Position numbers and translations under genes: made by a program
Shown here: one piece after another, positions 29,845 to 38,865 of the stretch
Layout of the letters: each line of letters opens with the position of its first letter
Numbering within the stretch: position 1 is the first letter of the stretch
From: an uncultured Alistipes sp.
GTDB lineage: Bacteria; Bacteroidota; Bacteroidia; Bacteroidales; Rikenellaceae
Length of the DNA: 47,168 nucleotides
Reading direction: 5' to 3'
NCBI GenBank assembly: GCA_937899895.1
Contig: CALBQR010000005.1
Location: forward strand, 1-47,168
Notes under the pieces: model-generated
Databases searched by the model: none
What the model was told of the DNA's origin: nothing
The model's input: only the letters and a program-made list of their open reading frames with translations

Positions 29845-32370
29845 ATGGAGATGAAAAAAATAACCGATTGGATGATTCGATGGCTCGCTCCCATCGCGCT
29901 CTTCTTTGTGATTGCGGCGACATATTTCGCGCCACAATTCGAGGGTCGCGTGCTGGCGCAGCACGACGTAAAGCAGTATGAGGGTATGACAAGCGACATC
30001 CTCGACTCGCGCGAACGCTGGGGTGAAGATCCCCAATGGACCGGTCGAATGTTCGGCGGTATGCCCTCCTATCTGATCAACACCTATTACCCCTCGGAGT
30101 GGATCAAGCACTCGATTGCACAGGTGGTTAAGGTGATCGACCAGCCGATGTCGTTCATCTTCTTTGCGATGGTGGCCTTTTGGGCGATGTTGCTGATGAT
30201 GAAGGTACGTCGCTGGCCGGCGGTCGTAGGTGCGGTGGCGTATGGTCTTTCGACCTATTTCTTCCTGATTATCAGCGCGGGACACATTACAAAGATGTGG
30301 GCATTGGTCTATGCTCCGTTGATGGTCGGATCGGTGTGGTACGCCTTCAAACGCAATCGCTGGGTGGGTGTGGCGATGACCGCACTCTTCACCGCATTGC
30401 AGGTGGGTGCCAACCATCCGCAGATCACCTACTACTTCATTATGGTTATGGCGGCGATGTGGATCGCGCTGCTCGTCGAGGCGGTGCGCGAGGGGGCGTT
30501 GCGTAAGTTCGCACTGACGACAGCGATGGTTGCGCTGGCGGGTGTGCTGGGCGTAGGTGCCAACTTCTCGCCGCTGTGGTACACGATGCAACATCAGCCC
30601 GAAACAATTCGTGGCGGATCGGAGCTGGCCGTAGCCGAAGAGGGTGCCGAAGGCCTTGATCTGCAATATGCCACGGCGTGGAGCTATGGTCGCACGGAGA
30701 GCCTCAACCTGCTCATTCCCAACCTGATGGGTGGCGCATCGAACGAGACCTTTGCTGACGATGGCGCAGTGGCCGAGGCACTCACACCCTACGGCTTGCG
30801 ACAGGTAGCAGGGCAGTTGCCGCGCTATTGGGGCGACCAGCCATTTACGGCAGGTCCGACCTATCTGGGTGCGGCGGCGATCTTCTTGGCCATCTTGGGT
30901 TGTTTCGTGTTGCGTGGTCGCGCGAAATGGTGGATCGTAGCCATATCGGTATTGGCTCTGCTACTCTCGTGGGGTCGAAATATGATGTGGCTCACCGAGC
31001 TGTTCTACAACTATTTCCCCGCTTACGATAAGTTCCGTACCGTGTCGATGATTCAGGTCATCATTCAGTGGAGCATACCTCTGTTGGCGGCATTGGCACT
31101 CTCGCGCCTCAGCGACAAGGATTGCGACCGCACGAAGGCCGAGCGCGGCGTCTATTGGTCGGTGGGCTTGGTCGGTGGCGTATGCCTTATGGTCGCGCTG
31201 TTCGCAGGGTCGATCTTCGATTTCGACGCTGCCGAGTCCGAGGCAATAATGACCGATGAGTGGCGACAGATGTTGATGTATCAGCAGGGTGGCGAGCAAT
31301 ATATCGCACAGGGTCTGCACGAGGAGTTAGGTATGATCACCGCCGAGGCGATGGTCAAGGAGCGTGCCGCAGTGGCTTCGGCCGATGCGTGGCGATCGCT
31401 GGCATTTGTGCTGATGGTGGCGGCGATGTTGTGGCTCTATCTGCGCGGCAAGGTGCGCTATGTGGTGGCAATGGCAACGACGGTGGCTGTCGTTGTGATC
31501 GACCTTGTGGCGGTCAATCTGCGCTATCTGCCCCATTCGGCATTTGTCAGTGCGCGTAAAACCGAGGTTGTGCCCAACGAAGCCGACAAATATATTATGG
31601 CCGACAAGGAGCCTGGTTTCCGCGTGTTGAATCTGACGGTTTCGCCCTTCAACGACGCGACCACGTCATACTTCCACCGCTCGGTGGGCGGCTATCACGG
31701 TGCAAAGTTGAGCCGCTATCAGGATATCATCGACAACTATCTCTCGACGGTCAATTACGGTATCGACTCGACGGCACAGAAGGTGCTCGATATGCTCAAT
31801 ACGAAATATATGATCGTGCCCACCTCGCAGGGTCGTATCTCGCTGACACCCAATGCGACACGTTGCGGTGCGGCGTGGTTTGTCGATCGCATATACCTGA
31901 CCGATAGCCCGCGCGACGAGATTGATGCGCTGGCCGAGATTGATCCCCACTCGGAGGCGGTTGTCGATGCGCGTTGGGCCGAGGAGGTTGCAGCGATAGA
32001 TTTGAGCGAGGAGTTCACCGCCGCGATCGACCTTGTGGAGTATCGACCCAACTACCTGCGCTACGAATATGAGTCGAGCGGTACGGGCGTGGCCATCTTC
32101 TCGGAGATCTACTACAACAAGGGTTGGAAGGCCTACCTCGATGGCGAGGAGGTGCCCTATTACAGAGCCAATTACATCCTGCGCGCAATGACCCTGCCCG
32201 CGGGCAAGCACACCGTCGAGTGGCGATTCCGCGCCCCCGCATTTGGCAAGGTGGAGGCGGTAACGCTCTGCTCGTCGATCGCAATTTTGGCGGGCGTGGC
32301 AGCCGTTTTGGTTGTTGCCTTTATCCGCCGCCGCAAACAAAAAGAAAATCTGACAAACGATGAAAGATAA
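29845..32370 (+). CDS. YfhO-family membrane protein
   Basis: 841 residues: a helix at the N-terminus, about twelve further membrane helices to residue ~575, an extracytoplasmic domain of about 220 residues, and a last helix (VTLCSSIAILAGVAAVLVVA) with a basic tail. The layout and phrases such as AQHDVKQYEGMTSDI, FGGMPSYLINTYYPS, NHPQITYYFI and the C-terminal YYNKGWKAYLDGEEVPYYRA are those of the YfhO family. The family is related to GT-C glycosyltransferases and is implicated in lipid-linked sugar transfer or cell-wall polymer glycosylation. No specific substrate is known for the Bacteroidota form. It overlaps the ftsX gene by 11 nt, so the two are translationally coupled. Confidence 0.87.
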   Translation: MEMKKITDWMIRWLAPIALFFVIAATYFAPQFEGRVLAQHDVKQYEGMTSDILDSRERWGEDPQWTGRMFGGMPSYLINTYYPSEWIKHSIAQVVKVIDQPMSFIFFAMVAFWAMLLMMKVRRWPAVVGAVAYGLSTYFFLIISAGHITKMWALVYAPLMVGSVWYAFKRNRWVGVAMTALFTALQVGANHPQITYYFIMVMAAMWIALLVEAVREGALRKFALTTAMVALAGVLGVGANFSPLWYTMQHQPETIRGGSELAVAEEGAEGLDLQYATAWSYGRTESLNLLIPNLMGGASNETFADDGAVAEALTPYGLRQVAGQLPRYWGDQPFTAGPTYLGAAAIFLAILGCFVLRGRAKWWIVAISVLALLLSWGRNMMWLTELFYNYFPAYDKFRTVSMIQVIIQWSIPLLAALALSRLSDKDCDRTKAERGVYWSVGLVGGVCLMVALFAGSIFDFDAAESEAIMTDEWRQMLMYQQGGEQYIAQGLHEELGMITAEAMVKERAAVASADAWRSLAFVLMVAAMLWLYLRGKVRYVVAMATTVAVVVIDLVAVNLRYLPHSAFVSARKTEVVPNEADKYIMADKEPGFRVLNLTVSPFNDATTSYFHRSVGGYHGAKLSRYQDIIDNYLSTVNYGIDSTAQKVLDMLNTKYMIVPTSQGRISLTPNATRCGAAWFVDRIYLTDSPRDEIDALAEIDPHSEAVVDARWAEEVAAIDLSEEFTAAIDLVEYRPNYLRYEYESSGTGVAIFSEIYYNKGWKAYLDGEEVPYYRANYILRAMTLPAGKHTVEWRFRAPAFGKVEAVTLCSSIAILAGVAAVLVVAFIRRRKQKENLTNDER

Positions 32371-33241
32371 TCGCAAACTCAAACGCCGCGTACGCAATTC
32401 GTACGCCATTTCGACCATCAGCATCGCGCTGGTAATCTTCCTTTTAGGATCGGTCGGTTATCTGCTCTCGGCAGCCGTTAAGAGCTCGCGCGAGCTGCAA
32501 AATCGCGCAATGCTGACCATCGAACTCTCGCGTACGGCCGAGCCCGAACAGCGTGAAAGTATCGAGCGACAGCTCTCGGCAAAGGAGTTCATCACCTCGG
32601 TCCAATTTTCGAGCAAGGAGTCGAAGGCCGACGATGAGGCCTTCCGCGAGATGTTTGGCGACGATTTCGAGAAGGTGCTGGGCGAAAATCCCCTGCTCGA
32701 CAGCTACGAGGTGCTGTTGGATGGCTCGAAGGTCGCTCCCGAACAGATCGAGGAGTTGGTTGCCGAGATGCGAAAGATGAAGGGCGTGGGCGATGTGATC
32801 GTGCCTCTCGGTGTGGTCGAGAAGATCAATTCGACCGTCAGCCGTATCCGCACGATTCTGCTCGTTTTCGGCGGCGCATTGCTGTTGATCTCGCTCATTC
32901 TGCTCAACAATACGATCCGTATTTCGATCTACTCGAAACGATATATCATTAATACACAGAAGCTTGTCGGCGCAACCAAGTGGTTCATTATGCGCCCGTT
33001 CTTGGGCAGTGCTTTGTGGCAGGGCGTGCTGGCAGGCGTTATGGCGGCGGCGATGTTTGCCGTTGTGATTTGGCGTTTGGGCGAGGCAATGCCCGAATTC
33101 GGAACACTCACCGCACCTTCGACGGCGGCGGTGATTATGGCTGTGATGATCGGTGGCGGCGTGGTGATCTCGCTGCTATTCACCTCATTTGCAGTCAATA
33201 AGTTTGTCAATATGAAAACGAATAAAATACACCTCTACTAA
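32360..33241 (+). CDS. ftsX: Cell division permease FtsX
   Basis: 293 residues in the FtsX layout: a cytoplasmic N-terminus rich in Arg/Lys, helix 1 (about 17-37), an extracellular domain of about 125 residues (LTIELSRTAEPEQRESIERQ; KMKGVGDVIVPLGVVEKINS), then three helices with the conserved cytoplasmic loop IYSKRYIINTQKLVGATKWF between the second and third. With the ATPase FtsE it transmits a signal from the divisome to peptidoglycan hydrolases. No ftsE is adjacent, which is common in Bacteroidota. It overlaps YfhO by 11 nt and the next gene by 1 nt. Confidence 0.9.
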   Translation: MKDNRKLKRRVRNSYAISTISIALVIFLLGSVGYLLSAAVKSSRELQNRAMLTIELSRTAEPEQRESIERQLSAKEFITSVQFSSKESKADDEAFREMFGDDFEKVLGENPLLDSYEVLLDGSKVAPEQIEELVAEMRKMKGVGDVIVPLGVVEKINSTVSRIRTILLVFGGALLLISLILLNNTIRISIYSKRYIINTQKLVGATKWFIMRPFLGSALWQGVLAGVMAAAMFAVVIWRLGEAMPEFGTLTAPSTAAVIMAVMIGGGVVISLLFTSFAVNKFVNMKTNKIHLY

Positions 33242-33519
33242 TGAAAAAGGAGAAAGATAACAAGCCCGCTGTGGCCGAGGATGCACGTATGGCCCTCACA
33301 ACAAAGAACTATGTGTTGATGCTCATCGGTTTTGCGGTGATCGTTTTGGGCTTTGTGCTTATGGCAGGTGGCGGCAGCTCGTCGCCCGATGAGTTTAACT
33401 ACGAGATGTTCAATTTCCGTCGCATTACGCTCGCACCGATTCTGGTGATTGGCGGTTTCGCATTCGAGATCTACGCCATTATGAAGCGTTTTGACGGCCA
33501 CAAATCAAAGGAGGAGTAA
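33241..33519 (+). CDS. DUF3098 small membrane protein
   Basis: 92 residues with two membrane helices (about 26-43 VLMLIGFAVIVLGFVLMA and 65-82 LAPILVIGGFAFEIYAIM) joined by a short loop with EMFNFRRITLAPI, the core of DUF3098. The start codon shares one base with the ftsX stop (TAATG), so coupling is expected. DUF3098 genes sit between ftsX and uppP across Bacteroidota, which suggests a part in division or wall synthesis, but the function is unknown. Confidence 0.9.
   Translation: MKKEKDNKPAVAEDARMALTTKNYVLMLIGFAVIVLGFVLMAGGGSSSPDEFNYEMFNFRRITLAPILVIGGFAFEIYAIMKRFDGHKSKEE
33507..33516 (+). promoter_or_regulatory. Shine-Dalgarno-like site for uppP
   Basis: AAAGGAGGAG lies 6-8 nt upstream of the GTG start at 33523 and overlaps the last codons (Lys-Glu-Glu) of the preceding gene. 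It supports the GTG choice, though the coding constraint alone could also produce it. Confidence 0.5.
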
Positions 33520-33522
33520 AGC

Positions 33523-34323
33523 GTGAACTATTTAGAGTCGATATTGCTCGGTGTGGTTCAGGGACTTACGGAGTTTCTGCCCGTATCGAGCAGCGGTCAT
33601 CTCCAAATCGCAAAGGAGCTGTTAGGGGTCGAGATTGCCGAAAATCTCACCTTCGACGTAACGCTCCACGCCGCAACGGTGTTGAGCACGATCGTGATTT
33701 TGCGCAAGCAGATTTGGGATTTGTTGCGCGGTCTGTTGCGTTTCGAGCGTAACTCGCAAACCGAATATGTGGGCAAGATCCTGCTGTCGATGATTCCGAT
33801 CGGCATCGTCGGCTTTGCCTTCAAAGATCAGCTCAACGCAATGCTTTCGTCGTCGGTGATTATGCTCATCGTGGGTGAGATGTTGCTCGTTACGGCGGCG
33901 CTGCTCATCTTTGCGGCACGCGCCAAGGAGCGCGAGAAGAGCGAATTGTCGTGGCGTGATGCGTGGATTATCGGTTGCGCACAGGCGGTGGCGGCTATGC
34001 CGGGTCTGTCGCGTTCGGGTACCACGATCGCAACGGGTCTGCTGCTTGGTAATAAGCGCGAAGTGGTGGCGCAATTCTCGTTTTTGATGGTGCTGCCCCC
34101 GATTTTGGGCGAGGCTCTGCTCGATCTGATTAAGAGTTCGGGCGAGACGGCTGCAACGGGGATCTCGGCAGGCGTTATGGCGGCAGGTTTCGTGGCGGCA
34201 TTCGTTACGGGTTGCCTGGCTTGTAAATTTATGTTGGGTATCGTTCGTCGCGGCAAGCTGACCTGGTTTGCGATTTATTGCGCGGTGGCAGGTGTGGTTG
34301 CTATTATGAGCTATATAATATAG
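33523..34323 (+). CDS. uppP: Undecaprenyl-diphosphatase UppP
   Basis: 266 residues, an integral membrane enzyme that dephosphorylates undecaprenyl diphosphate to recycle the lipid carrier for peptidoglycan and O-antigen; it also confers bacitracin tolerance. Signatures: TEFLPVSSSGHLQIAKELLG near the N-terminus and MPGLSRSGTTIATGLLLGN (about 158-176), which hold the catalytic Glu, Ser, His and Arg residues. The start is GTG, supported by the Shine-Dalgarno-like AAAGGAGGAG about 8 nt upstream inside the end of the DUF3098 gene. Such a site is unusual in this lineage. Length is typical of the family. Confidence 0.95.
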   Translation: MNYLESILLGVVQGLTEFLPVSSSGHLQIAKELLGVEIAENLTFDVTLHAATVLSTIVILRKQIWDLLRGLLRFERNSQTEYVGKILLSMIPIGIVGFAFKDQLNAMLSSSVIMLIVGEMLLVTAALLIFAARAKEREKSELSWRDAWIIGCAQAVAAMPGLSRSGTTIATGLLLGNKREVVAQFSFLMVLPPILGEALLDLIKSSGETAATGISAGVMAAGFVAAFVTGCLACKFMLGIVRRGKLTWFAIYCAVAGVVAIMSYII

Positions 34324-34372
34324 TATATAGTAACAAGTTAAAAGGAGTAATAAACCTTTACGGTTTTCTTCG

Positions 34373-34454
34373 CGCGACCGCAGGTCGCGTAGGCAAATAT
34401 GACCCACCCCCAAACCCCCGCCTCAGGCAGGGGCTTAGCCACGCCGAGCGTGGC
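34373..34454. repeat. Palindromic element, family B copy 1
   Basis: Three hairpins in a row: CGCGACC-GCA-GGTCGCG (34373-34389); CCCC.GCC-TCA-GGC.A.GGGG (34416-34433); and GCCACGC-CGA-GCGTGGC (34438-34454). It shares the layout and the linker GACCC(C/A)ACCC with the two copies at 45572 and 45717, but the stem sequences differ. Confidence 0.65.
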
Positions 34455-34456
34455 GG

Positions 34457-34523
34457 GTGCAAGTGGGGCGCAGATAGCGTCGGGGAGAGTGCAAGTGCAA
34501 GTGGGGCGCAGATAGCGTCGGGG
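34457..34523. repeat. 29-bp direct repeat, two copies
   Basis: GTGCAAGTGGGGCGCAGATA plus GCGTCGGGG occurs at 34457-34485 and 34495-34523, a 38-bp period, directly after the family B element and ahead of truB. Slippage or recombination is likely; no coding role is seen. Confidence 0.75.
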
Positions 34524-34555
34524 TGGGTGCAAAACGAAAACATATTTAGGTATAA

Positions 34556-35251
34556 ATGGAGAATACAATCAACTATAACGAGGGCCATATCATTGTGGTC
34601 GATAAGCCCTACGAATGGACCTCGACCGACGTGGTGCGCAAAATCAAATACAACCTGCGCCACAAGGGTTTCAAAAATATCAAAGTGGGCCACGCCGGAA
34701 CGCTCGATCCGCTGGCTACGGGCGTGCTGATTGTCTGTGTGGGTAAGGCTACCAAGATGGTTGAGCAGCTGCAAGCCGAAGAGAAAGAGTATGTTACCGA
34801 GATGATGCTCGGTGCTACCACGCCGAGCTACGATATGGAGCACCCTGTCGATGCGACCTATCCGACCGACCACATCACGCGCGAGAAGGTCGAGGCGGCA
34901 CTCGCGGAGCTGTGTGGCGAGCGATTGCAGACCCCGCCCGTCTATTCGGCCAAGAAGATCGACGGTCGCCGTGCCTACGAATACGCCCGTGAGGGTGCTG
35001 TGGCCGAGACCGAGACCAAAATGCGTCAGGCTCTGATCAATATCTACGAGATGGAGCTGTTGGAGTACGATATGCCGCGCATTAAGATCCGTGTTCGTTG
35101 CAGCAAGGGTACCTATATCCGTTCGATTGCGATGGAGTTGGGCGAAAAACTCGAAAGCGGAGCCTATCTGACCTCGCTGTGTCGCACGCGCAGTGGAGGT
35201 TTTACACTCGCTTTGGCCGAAAATCTCGAAAAAATATTAGAAAATCTCTAA
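34556..35251 (+). CDS. truB: tRNA pseudouridine-55 synthase
   Basis: 231 residues. It makes pseudouridine 55 in the T-loop of tRNA. The catalytic motif GHAGTLDPLATG carries Asp at about residue 51. YGATTPSYD-like (MLGATTPSYDMEHPVDATYP) and RCSKGTYIRSIAMELGEKL are family segments. The chain is shorter than the E. coli enzyme because the C-terminal PUA domain is absent, which is normal for Bacteroidota. The gene is separated from uppP by a repeat-bearing gap but keeps the usual order uppP-truB-queA. Confidence 0.95.
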   Translation: MENTINYNEGHIIVVDKPYEWTSTDVVRKIKYNLRHKGFKNIKVGHAGTLDPLATGVLIVCVGKATKMVEQLQAEEKEYVTEMMLGATTPSYDMEHPVDATYPTDHITREKVEAALAELCGERLQTPPVYSAKKIDGRRAYEYAREGAVAETETKMRQALINIYEMELLEYDMPRIKIRVRCSKGTYIRSIAMELGEKLESGAYLTSLCRTRSGGFTLALAENLEKILENL

Positions 35252-35347
35252 TCGAGTGAAACAAAATCGATTCGTTTACGTATTGTTTATATTAATGCGC
35301 TGTCTTTTGCAGTAAATAAAGCAGTCAATAAAACTAACAGATACGAT

Positions 35348-36397
35348 ATGAAACTTTCGCAGTACGGCTATGCGTTTTCGCCCGAAATGTTGGCAAAGTA
35401 TCCGACCGACAACCGCGACGACTCGCGCCTGATGGTCATCAACCGCGCCAAAGGCACGATCGAACACAAAACTTTCAAAGATGTAATCGACTATTTTTCA
35501 GCGGACGACATCTTCATCTTCAACAATACCAAAGTATTCCCCGCCCGCCTCTACGGCAACAAGGAGAAGACCGGTGCCGAAATCGAGATCTTCCTGTTGC
35601 GCGAATTGAACCGCGAGCAGCGTCTGTGGGACGTGCTGGTCGATCCTGCACGCAAAATCCGTATCGGCAACAAACTCTATTTCGGCGATGACGACCTGCT
35701 GGTTGCCGAGGTGATTGACAACACCACCTCGCGTGGCCGCACGTTGCGTTTCCTCTTCGATGGCGACTACGACGAGTTCAAGAAGGCCCTCTATGCTATG
35801 GGCGAGACACCGCTGCCCCGCTGGGTACGCGAGAAGGTCGAGGAGATCGACGAGGAGCGTTACCAGACAATCTTCGCAAAGCACGAGGGCGCAGTGGCAG
35901 CTCCCACCGCAGGTCTGCACTTCTCGAAGCACCTCTTGAAGCGTATGGAGATCAAGGGCATCAACTCGACCGAGATCACCCTGCACGTGGGCTTGGGTAA
36001 CTTCCGCACGGTCGATGTCGAGGATCTGACCAAGCACAAGATGGACTCGGAGCAGATCACCGTTACGTCGGAGGCTGCCGAGGCTGTCAATAAGACCAAG
36101 GAGAATGGCCATCGCGTTGTAGCTGTGGGTACGACCGTAATGCGTACCATCGAGAGCACCGTTTCGACCAACGGAATGTTGAAGCCCTACGACGGCTGGA
36201 CCAACAAGTTCATCTTCGCCCCCTACGACTTTACGGTTGCCGATGCTATGATCTCGAATTTCCACCTTCCCTACTCGACCCAGCTGATGATGGTAGCGGC
36301 ATTCGGCGGCTACGATCTGGTGATGGAAGCCTACCGCGTGGCGAAGGAAGAGGGCTATCGTTTTGGCACTTACGGCGACGCAATGCTGATTCTATAA
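35348..36397 (+). CDS. queA: S-adenosylmethionine:tRNA ribosyltransferase-isomerase
   Basis: 349 residues. It transfers the ribosyl part of SAM to preQ1 at position 34 of tRNA, giving epoxyqueuosine. Conserved blocks: PTDNRDDSRLMVINR, DIFIFNNTKVFPARLYG, AAPTAGLHFS, TLHVGLGNFRTV, VGTTVMRTIES and SNFHLPYSTQLMMVAAFGG. Length matches the family. No preQ1 riboswitch was recognised in the 96-nt gap after truB. Confidence 0.95.
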   Translation: MKLSQYGYAFSPEMLAKYPTDNRDDSRLMVINRAKGTIEHKTFKDVIDYFSADDIFIFNNTKVFPARLYGNKEKTGAEIEIFLLRELNREQRLWDVLVDPARKIRIGNKLYFGDDDLLVAEVIDNTTSRGRTLRFLFDGDYDEFKKALYAMGETPLPRWVREKVEEIDEERYQTIFAKHEGAVAAPTAGLHFSKHLLKRMEIKGINSTEITLHVGLGNFRTVDVEDLTKHKMDSEQITVTSEAAEAVNKTKENGHRVVAVGTTVMRTIESTVSTNGMLKPYDGWTNKFIFAPYDFTVADAMISNFHLPYSTQLMMVAAFGGYDLVMEAYRVAKEEGYRFGTYGDAMLIL

Positions 36398-36408
36398 AAA
36401 AATTTTCG

Positions 36409-36416
36409 TATCTTTG
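36409..36416 (+). promoter_or_regulatory. -7 element before the GT5-like gene
   Basis: TATCTTTG with no clear TTG upstream. The start at about 36423 gives a leader of about 17 nt to the ATG at 36440. Confidence 0.55.
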
Positions 36417-36439
36417 CAGAATGAGAAAAAAATAGAGTG

Positions 36440-37249
36440 ATGGGTAAAAACAGAATTCTATACGTTTGTCAAGAGATAAAGCCCTATCTGCCGGAGTCGG
36501 ATATGGCAAATCTCTGTCGCACGTTGTCGCAGGCGATGCAGGAACGCGGAAACGAAATCCGTACCTTTATGCCTCGCTACGGCTGCATCAATGAGTATCG
36601 CAATCAACTGCACGAGGTTATCCGTCTGTCGGGTATGAACCTCATTATCAACGATAACGACCACCAGCTGATTATCAAGGTGGCCTCGATTCCGTCGGCT
36701 CGCGTGCAGATCTACTTCATCGACAACGATGACTGCTTCTCGCGTAAGGCCGTGCTGGTCGATGACGAGGGTAAGGCCTTCGAGGATAACGACGAGCGCG
36801 CGATCTTCTTCGCTCGCGGTGTGCTCGAAACGGTCAAGAAGCTGCGTTGGGAGCCTACGATCGTGCATTGCCACGGCTGGTTTTCGAGCATCGTGCCGAT
36901 CTATCTGCGCGAGGTCTTCTCGGATGACCCGATCTTCAAGGATGTTAAGATCGTAGCGTCGATCTATGGCGAGGGTTTTGAGGGCGAATTGAATGAGCAG
37001 ATGCGCTTCAAGATCGAAAATGAGGGCGTCGATGGTAAAAAATTGGAAATTATTGAGCATCCCTCATACCAAAACCTGATGAAGCTCGTTATTGATTATG
37101 CCGACGGTATAATCGTCGAGACCCCTGAATTAGACGCAAGTATAGCCGAGTATTTGGCAGCAAGCGGCAAGCGAGTGCTTGAATATCAGGACAAAACAAC
37201 GACTGAGTATTTAGACAATTATCAGAAATTCTATGATGAATTGCTATAA
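36440..37249 (+). CDS. GT5-like N-terminal-domain protein (glycogen synthase related)
   Basis: 269 residues from the ATG at 36440 (a GTG one codon upstream is the alternative). It resembles only the N-terminal Rossmann domain of glycogen/starch synthase (GT5): ILYVCQEIKPYLPESDMANL, REIRTFMPRYGC-like (EIRTFMPRYGCINEYRNQLH), and IVHCHGWFSSIVPIYLREVF. The KxGG loop that binds ADP-glucose is replaced by LPESDM, and the entire C-terminal GT-B domain is missing. Catalysis as a glycogen synthase is therefore unlikely. The family is conserved in Bacteroidota next to panC/DUF4270 genes. The next gene overlaps it by 17 nt. The role is unknown, possibly glycan binding. Confidence 0.78.
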   Translation: MGKNRILYVCQEIKPYLPESDMANLCRTLSQAMQERGNEIRTFMPRYGCINEYRNQLHEVIRLSGMNLIINDNDHQLIIKVASIPSARVQIYFIDNDDCFSRKAVLVDDEGKAFEDNDERAIFFARGVLETVKKLRWEPTIVHCHGWFSSIVPIYLREVFSDDPIFKDVKIVASIYGEGFEGELNEQMRFKIENEGVDGKKLEIIEHPSYQNLMKLVIDYADGIIVETPELDASIAEYLAASGKRVLEYQDKTTTEYLDNYQKFYDELL

Positions 37250-38708
37250 AAAGCTTTTGCGCCGAGTGTTTTCGGCGGCTCTGACAGCAATCGCTTCGGT
37301 GGCGATCTTCTCGGCCTGCACAGAGGTTAATGACCTGCTGGGCGAGAACCTGATCCCCGAAAACCAGCGAATGAAGATCCTTATCGACACGCTGGGCAAC
37401 GTCAAAACATATAACACACAGACCGACTCGCTTCAATCGACCATCGTCGGTTCGAGTTATGCCTATATCGGTCAGTTGCAGAACGATACCTTCGGTCTGC
37501 GCCGTTGCTCGTTCATCGGTCAGATGTTGCCGACAAGCCTGCCCTATACCGAGGGCGAGATCTTCGGTCTGGATCCCATTCTGGACTCGGTGCTGTTCAC
37601 CTACTCGATTACGGATTACAAGGGCGATACCACCGCATCGCAGAAATTCTTTGTTTATGAGGTAGATAAGGATTTCATTCCGGAGGATACCACCTTCTAT
37701 ATCAACTTCGACGCCGAGGGCTATATCAACCCCGATTTGCTCTTTACGTTCGAGATCACCTCACCCACGGATACCTACTCGCGTGTGGATTTGACCGCGA
37801 AGGGCCGCGAATATGTCAATCGTCTGATGACAACCGACACGACAACCTACTACAACGATACGCTGTGGATCAATAAGTTCAAGGGTCTTTATGTGGTTCC
37901 CGAACAGAGCGACCGTCTCTCGAAGGCGATCTATCGCACCGAGACCTCATACACGGGTCTGCAACTCTGGATGCGCGACCACGACTCGATTGACCATAAC
38001 CTTATCTACGATACCATCTCGGCTTCGTATGCCTTCTATGCAACCAAAGCAAAGGTCGGCAATGTGGCTGCAAACTTGGTTTCGCACGACTACGAGGGCA
38101 GTATCGTCGGCCGTTCGGGTCTGAACGACACTCTGCCGGGCGACCCCTCGCAGGAGGTCTTCTATGTCGAGGGTATGGGTGGCGTAAATGGCTACTTGAA
38201 GATCACCGACGAGTTCATTGAGCAGCTGGCAACGTTGGGCGATCCTGATAAGAATGGCGGCTACGAGAATGTGTCGATCAATCAGGCAATGATCTATATT
38301 CCGCTGACAGTCAATGTAAATGACCCCGCCGAGCGTCCCGCGGCAATCCCCTTCCTCGATGCGGCACCGACACGTATGGGTATGTACACCGATATGAAGC
38401 AGATCATCGGTATTGATGACTACGACTATGAGTACGAGGCTTCGTTGTACGACAACTACGGCACGGACTATCGTCTGCCCTTCGGTGGCGATCTGAACCG
38501 TTCGCGTGGCCACTATGCGATGGATATCACGGTTTATACGCAACGTCTGTGGAGCGAGTATCGCGCGGCAGATGGCGATATATCGCAGATCAAGGATCGC
38601 TCGATCTTCATCGCGCCGGCCGTTAAGGAGCTCTTTACGCTCGGCCAGGTTGCTCTGCGAGGCGACGATGCGATAAAGATTACGATTACCTATACACTAA
38701 TGAGGTAA
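37233..38708 (+). CDS. DUF4270 lipoprotein
   Basis: 491 residues with a lipoprotein signal (basic CYKKLLRRVF, then ALTAIASVAIFSAC, Cys at about 29). The DUF4270 hallmarks follow: a start like LGENLIPENQRMKI, a DTLGNVKTYNTQTDSL segment, and GLDPILDSVLFTYSITDYKG. It is a beta-rich surface or periplasmic protein of unknown function, restricted to Bacteroidota and usually found beside the short GT5-like gene, as here (17-nt overlap). A terminator closes the pair. Confidence 0.87.
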   Translation: MMNCYKKLLRRVFSAALTAIASVAIFSACTEVNDLLGENLIPENQRMKILIDTLGNVKTYNTQTDSLQSTIVGSSYAYIGQLQNDTFGLRRCSFIGQMLPTSLPYTEGEIFGLDPILDSVLFTYSITDYKGDTTASQKFFVYEVDKDFIPEDTTFYINFDAEGYINPDLLFTFEITSPTDTYSRVDLTAKGREYVNRLMTTDTTTYYNDTLWINKFKGLYVVPEQSDRLSKAIYRTETSYTGLQLWMRDHDSIDHNLIYDTISASYAFYATKAKVGNVAANLVSHDYEGSIVGRSGLNDTLPGDPSQEVFYVEGMGGVNGYLKITDEFIEQLATLGDPDKNGGYENVSINQAMIYIPLTVNVNDPAERPAAIPFLDAAPTRMGMYTDMKQIIGIDDYDYEYEASLYDNYGTDYRLPFGGDLNRSRGHYAMDITVYTQRLWSEYRAADGDISQIKDRSIFIAPAVKELFTLGQVALRGDDAIKITITYTLMR

Positions 38709-38741
38709 AGCAACTGAAAGAGAGAAAGAAACGAGAAAAAA

Positions 38742-38773
38742 CAACCTAAGTGCGTACGCGACTTAGGTTTTCT
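38742..38773 (+). terminator. Terminator after the DUF4270 gene
   Basis: CCTAAGT pairs with ACTTAGG around a GCGTACGCG loop, followed by TTTTCTC. Confidence 0.75.
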
Positions 38774-38865
38774 CGTTTATAGAGAACAAACTGACAAGAA
38801 GTGGATTTCAACGATCGCCCGCGCGCGATCTGCGCGATCCGATAATAATATAGCGAAGAAGAGTA

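Noticed and set aside
29782..30666. A minus-strand frame of 294 codons over the YfhO gene start
   Set aside because: His/Arg-rich shadow of the hydrophobic YfhO coding strand. No start signals or domain.
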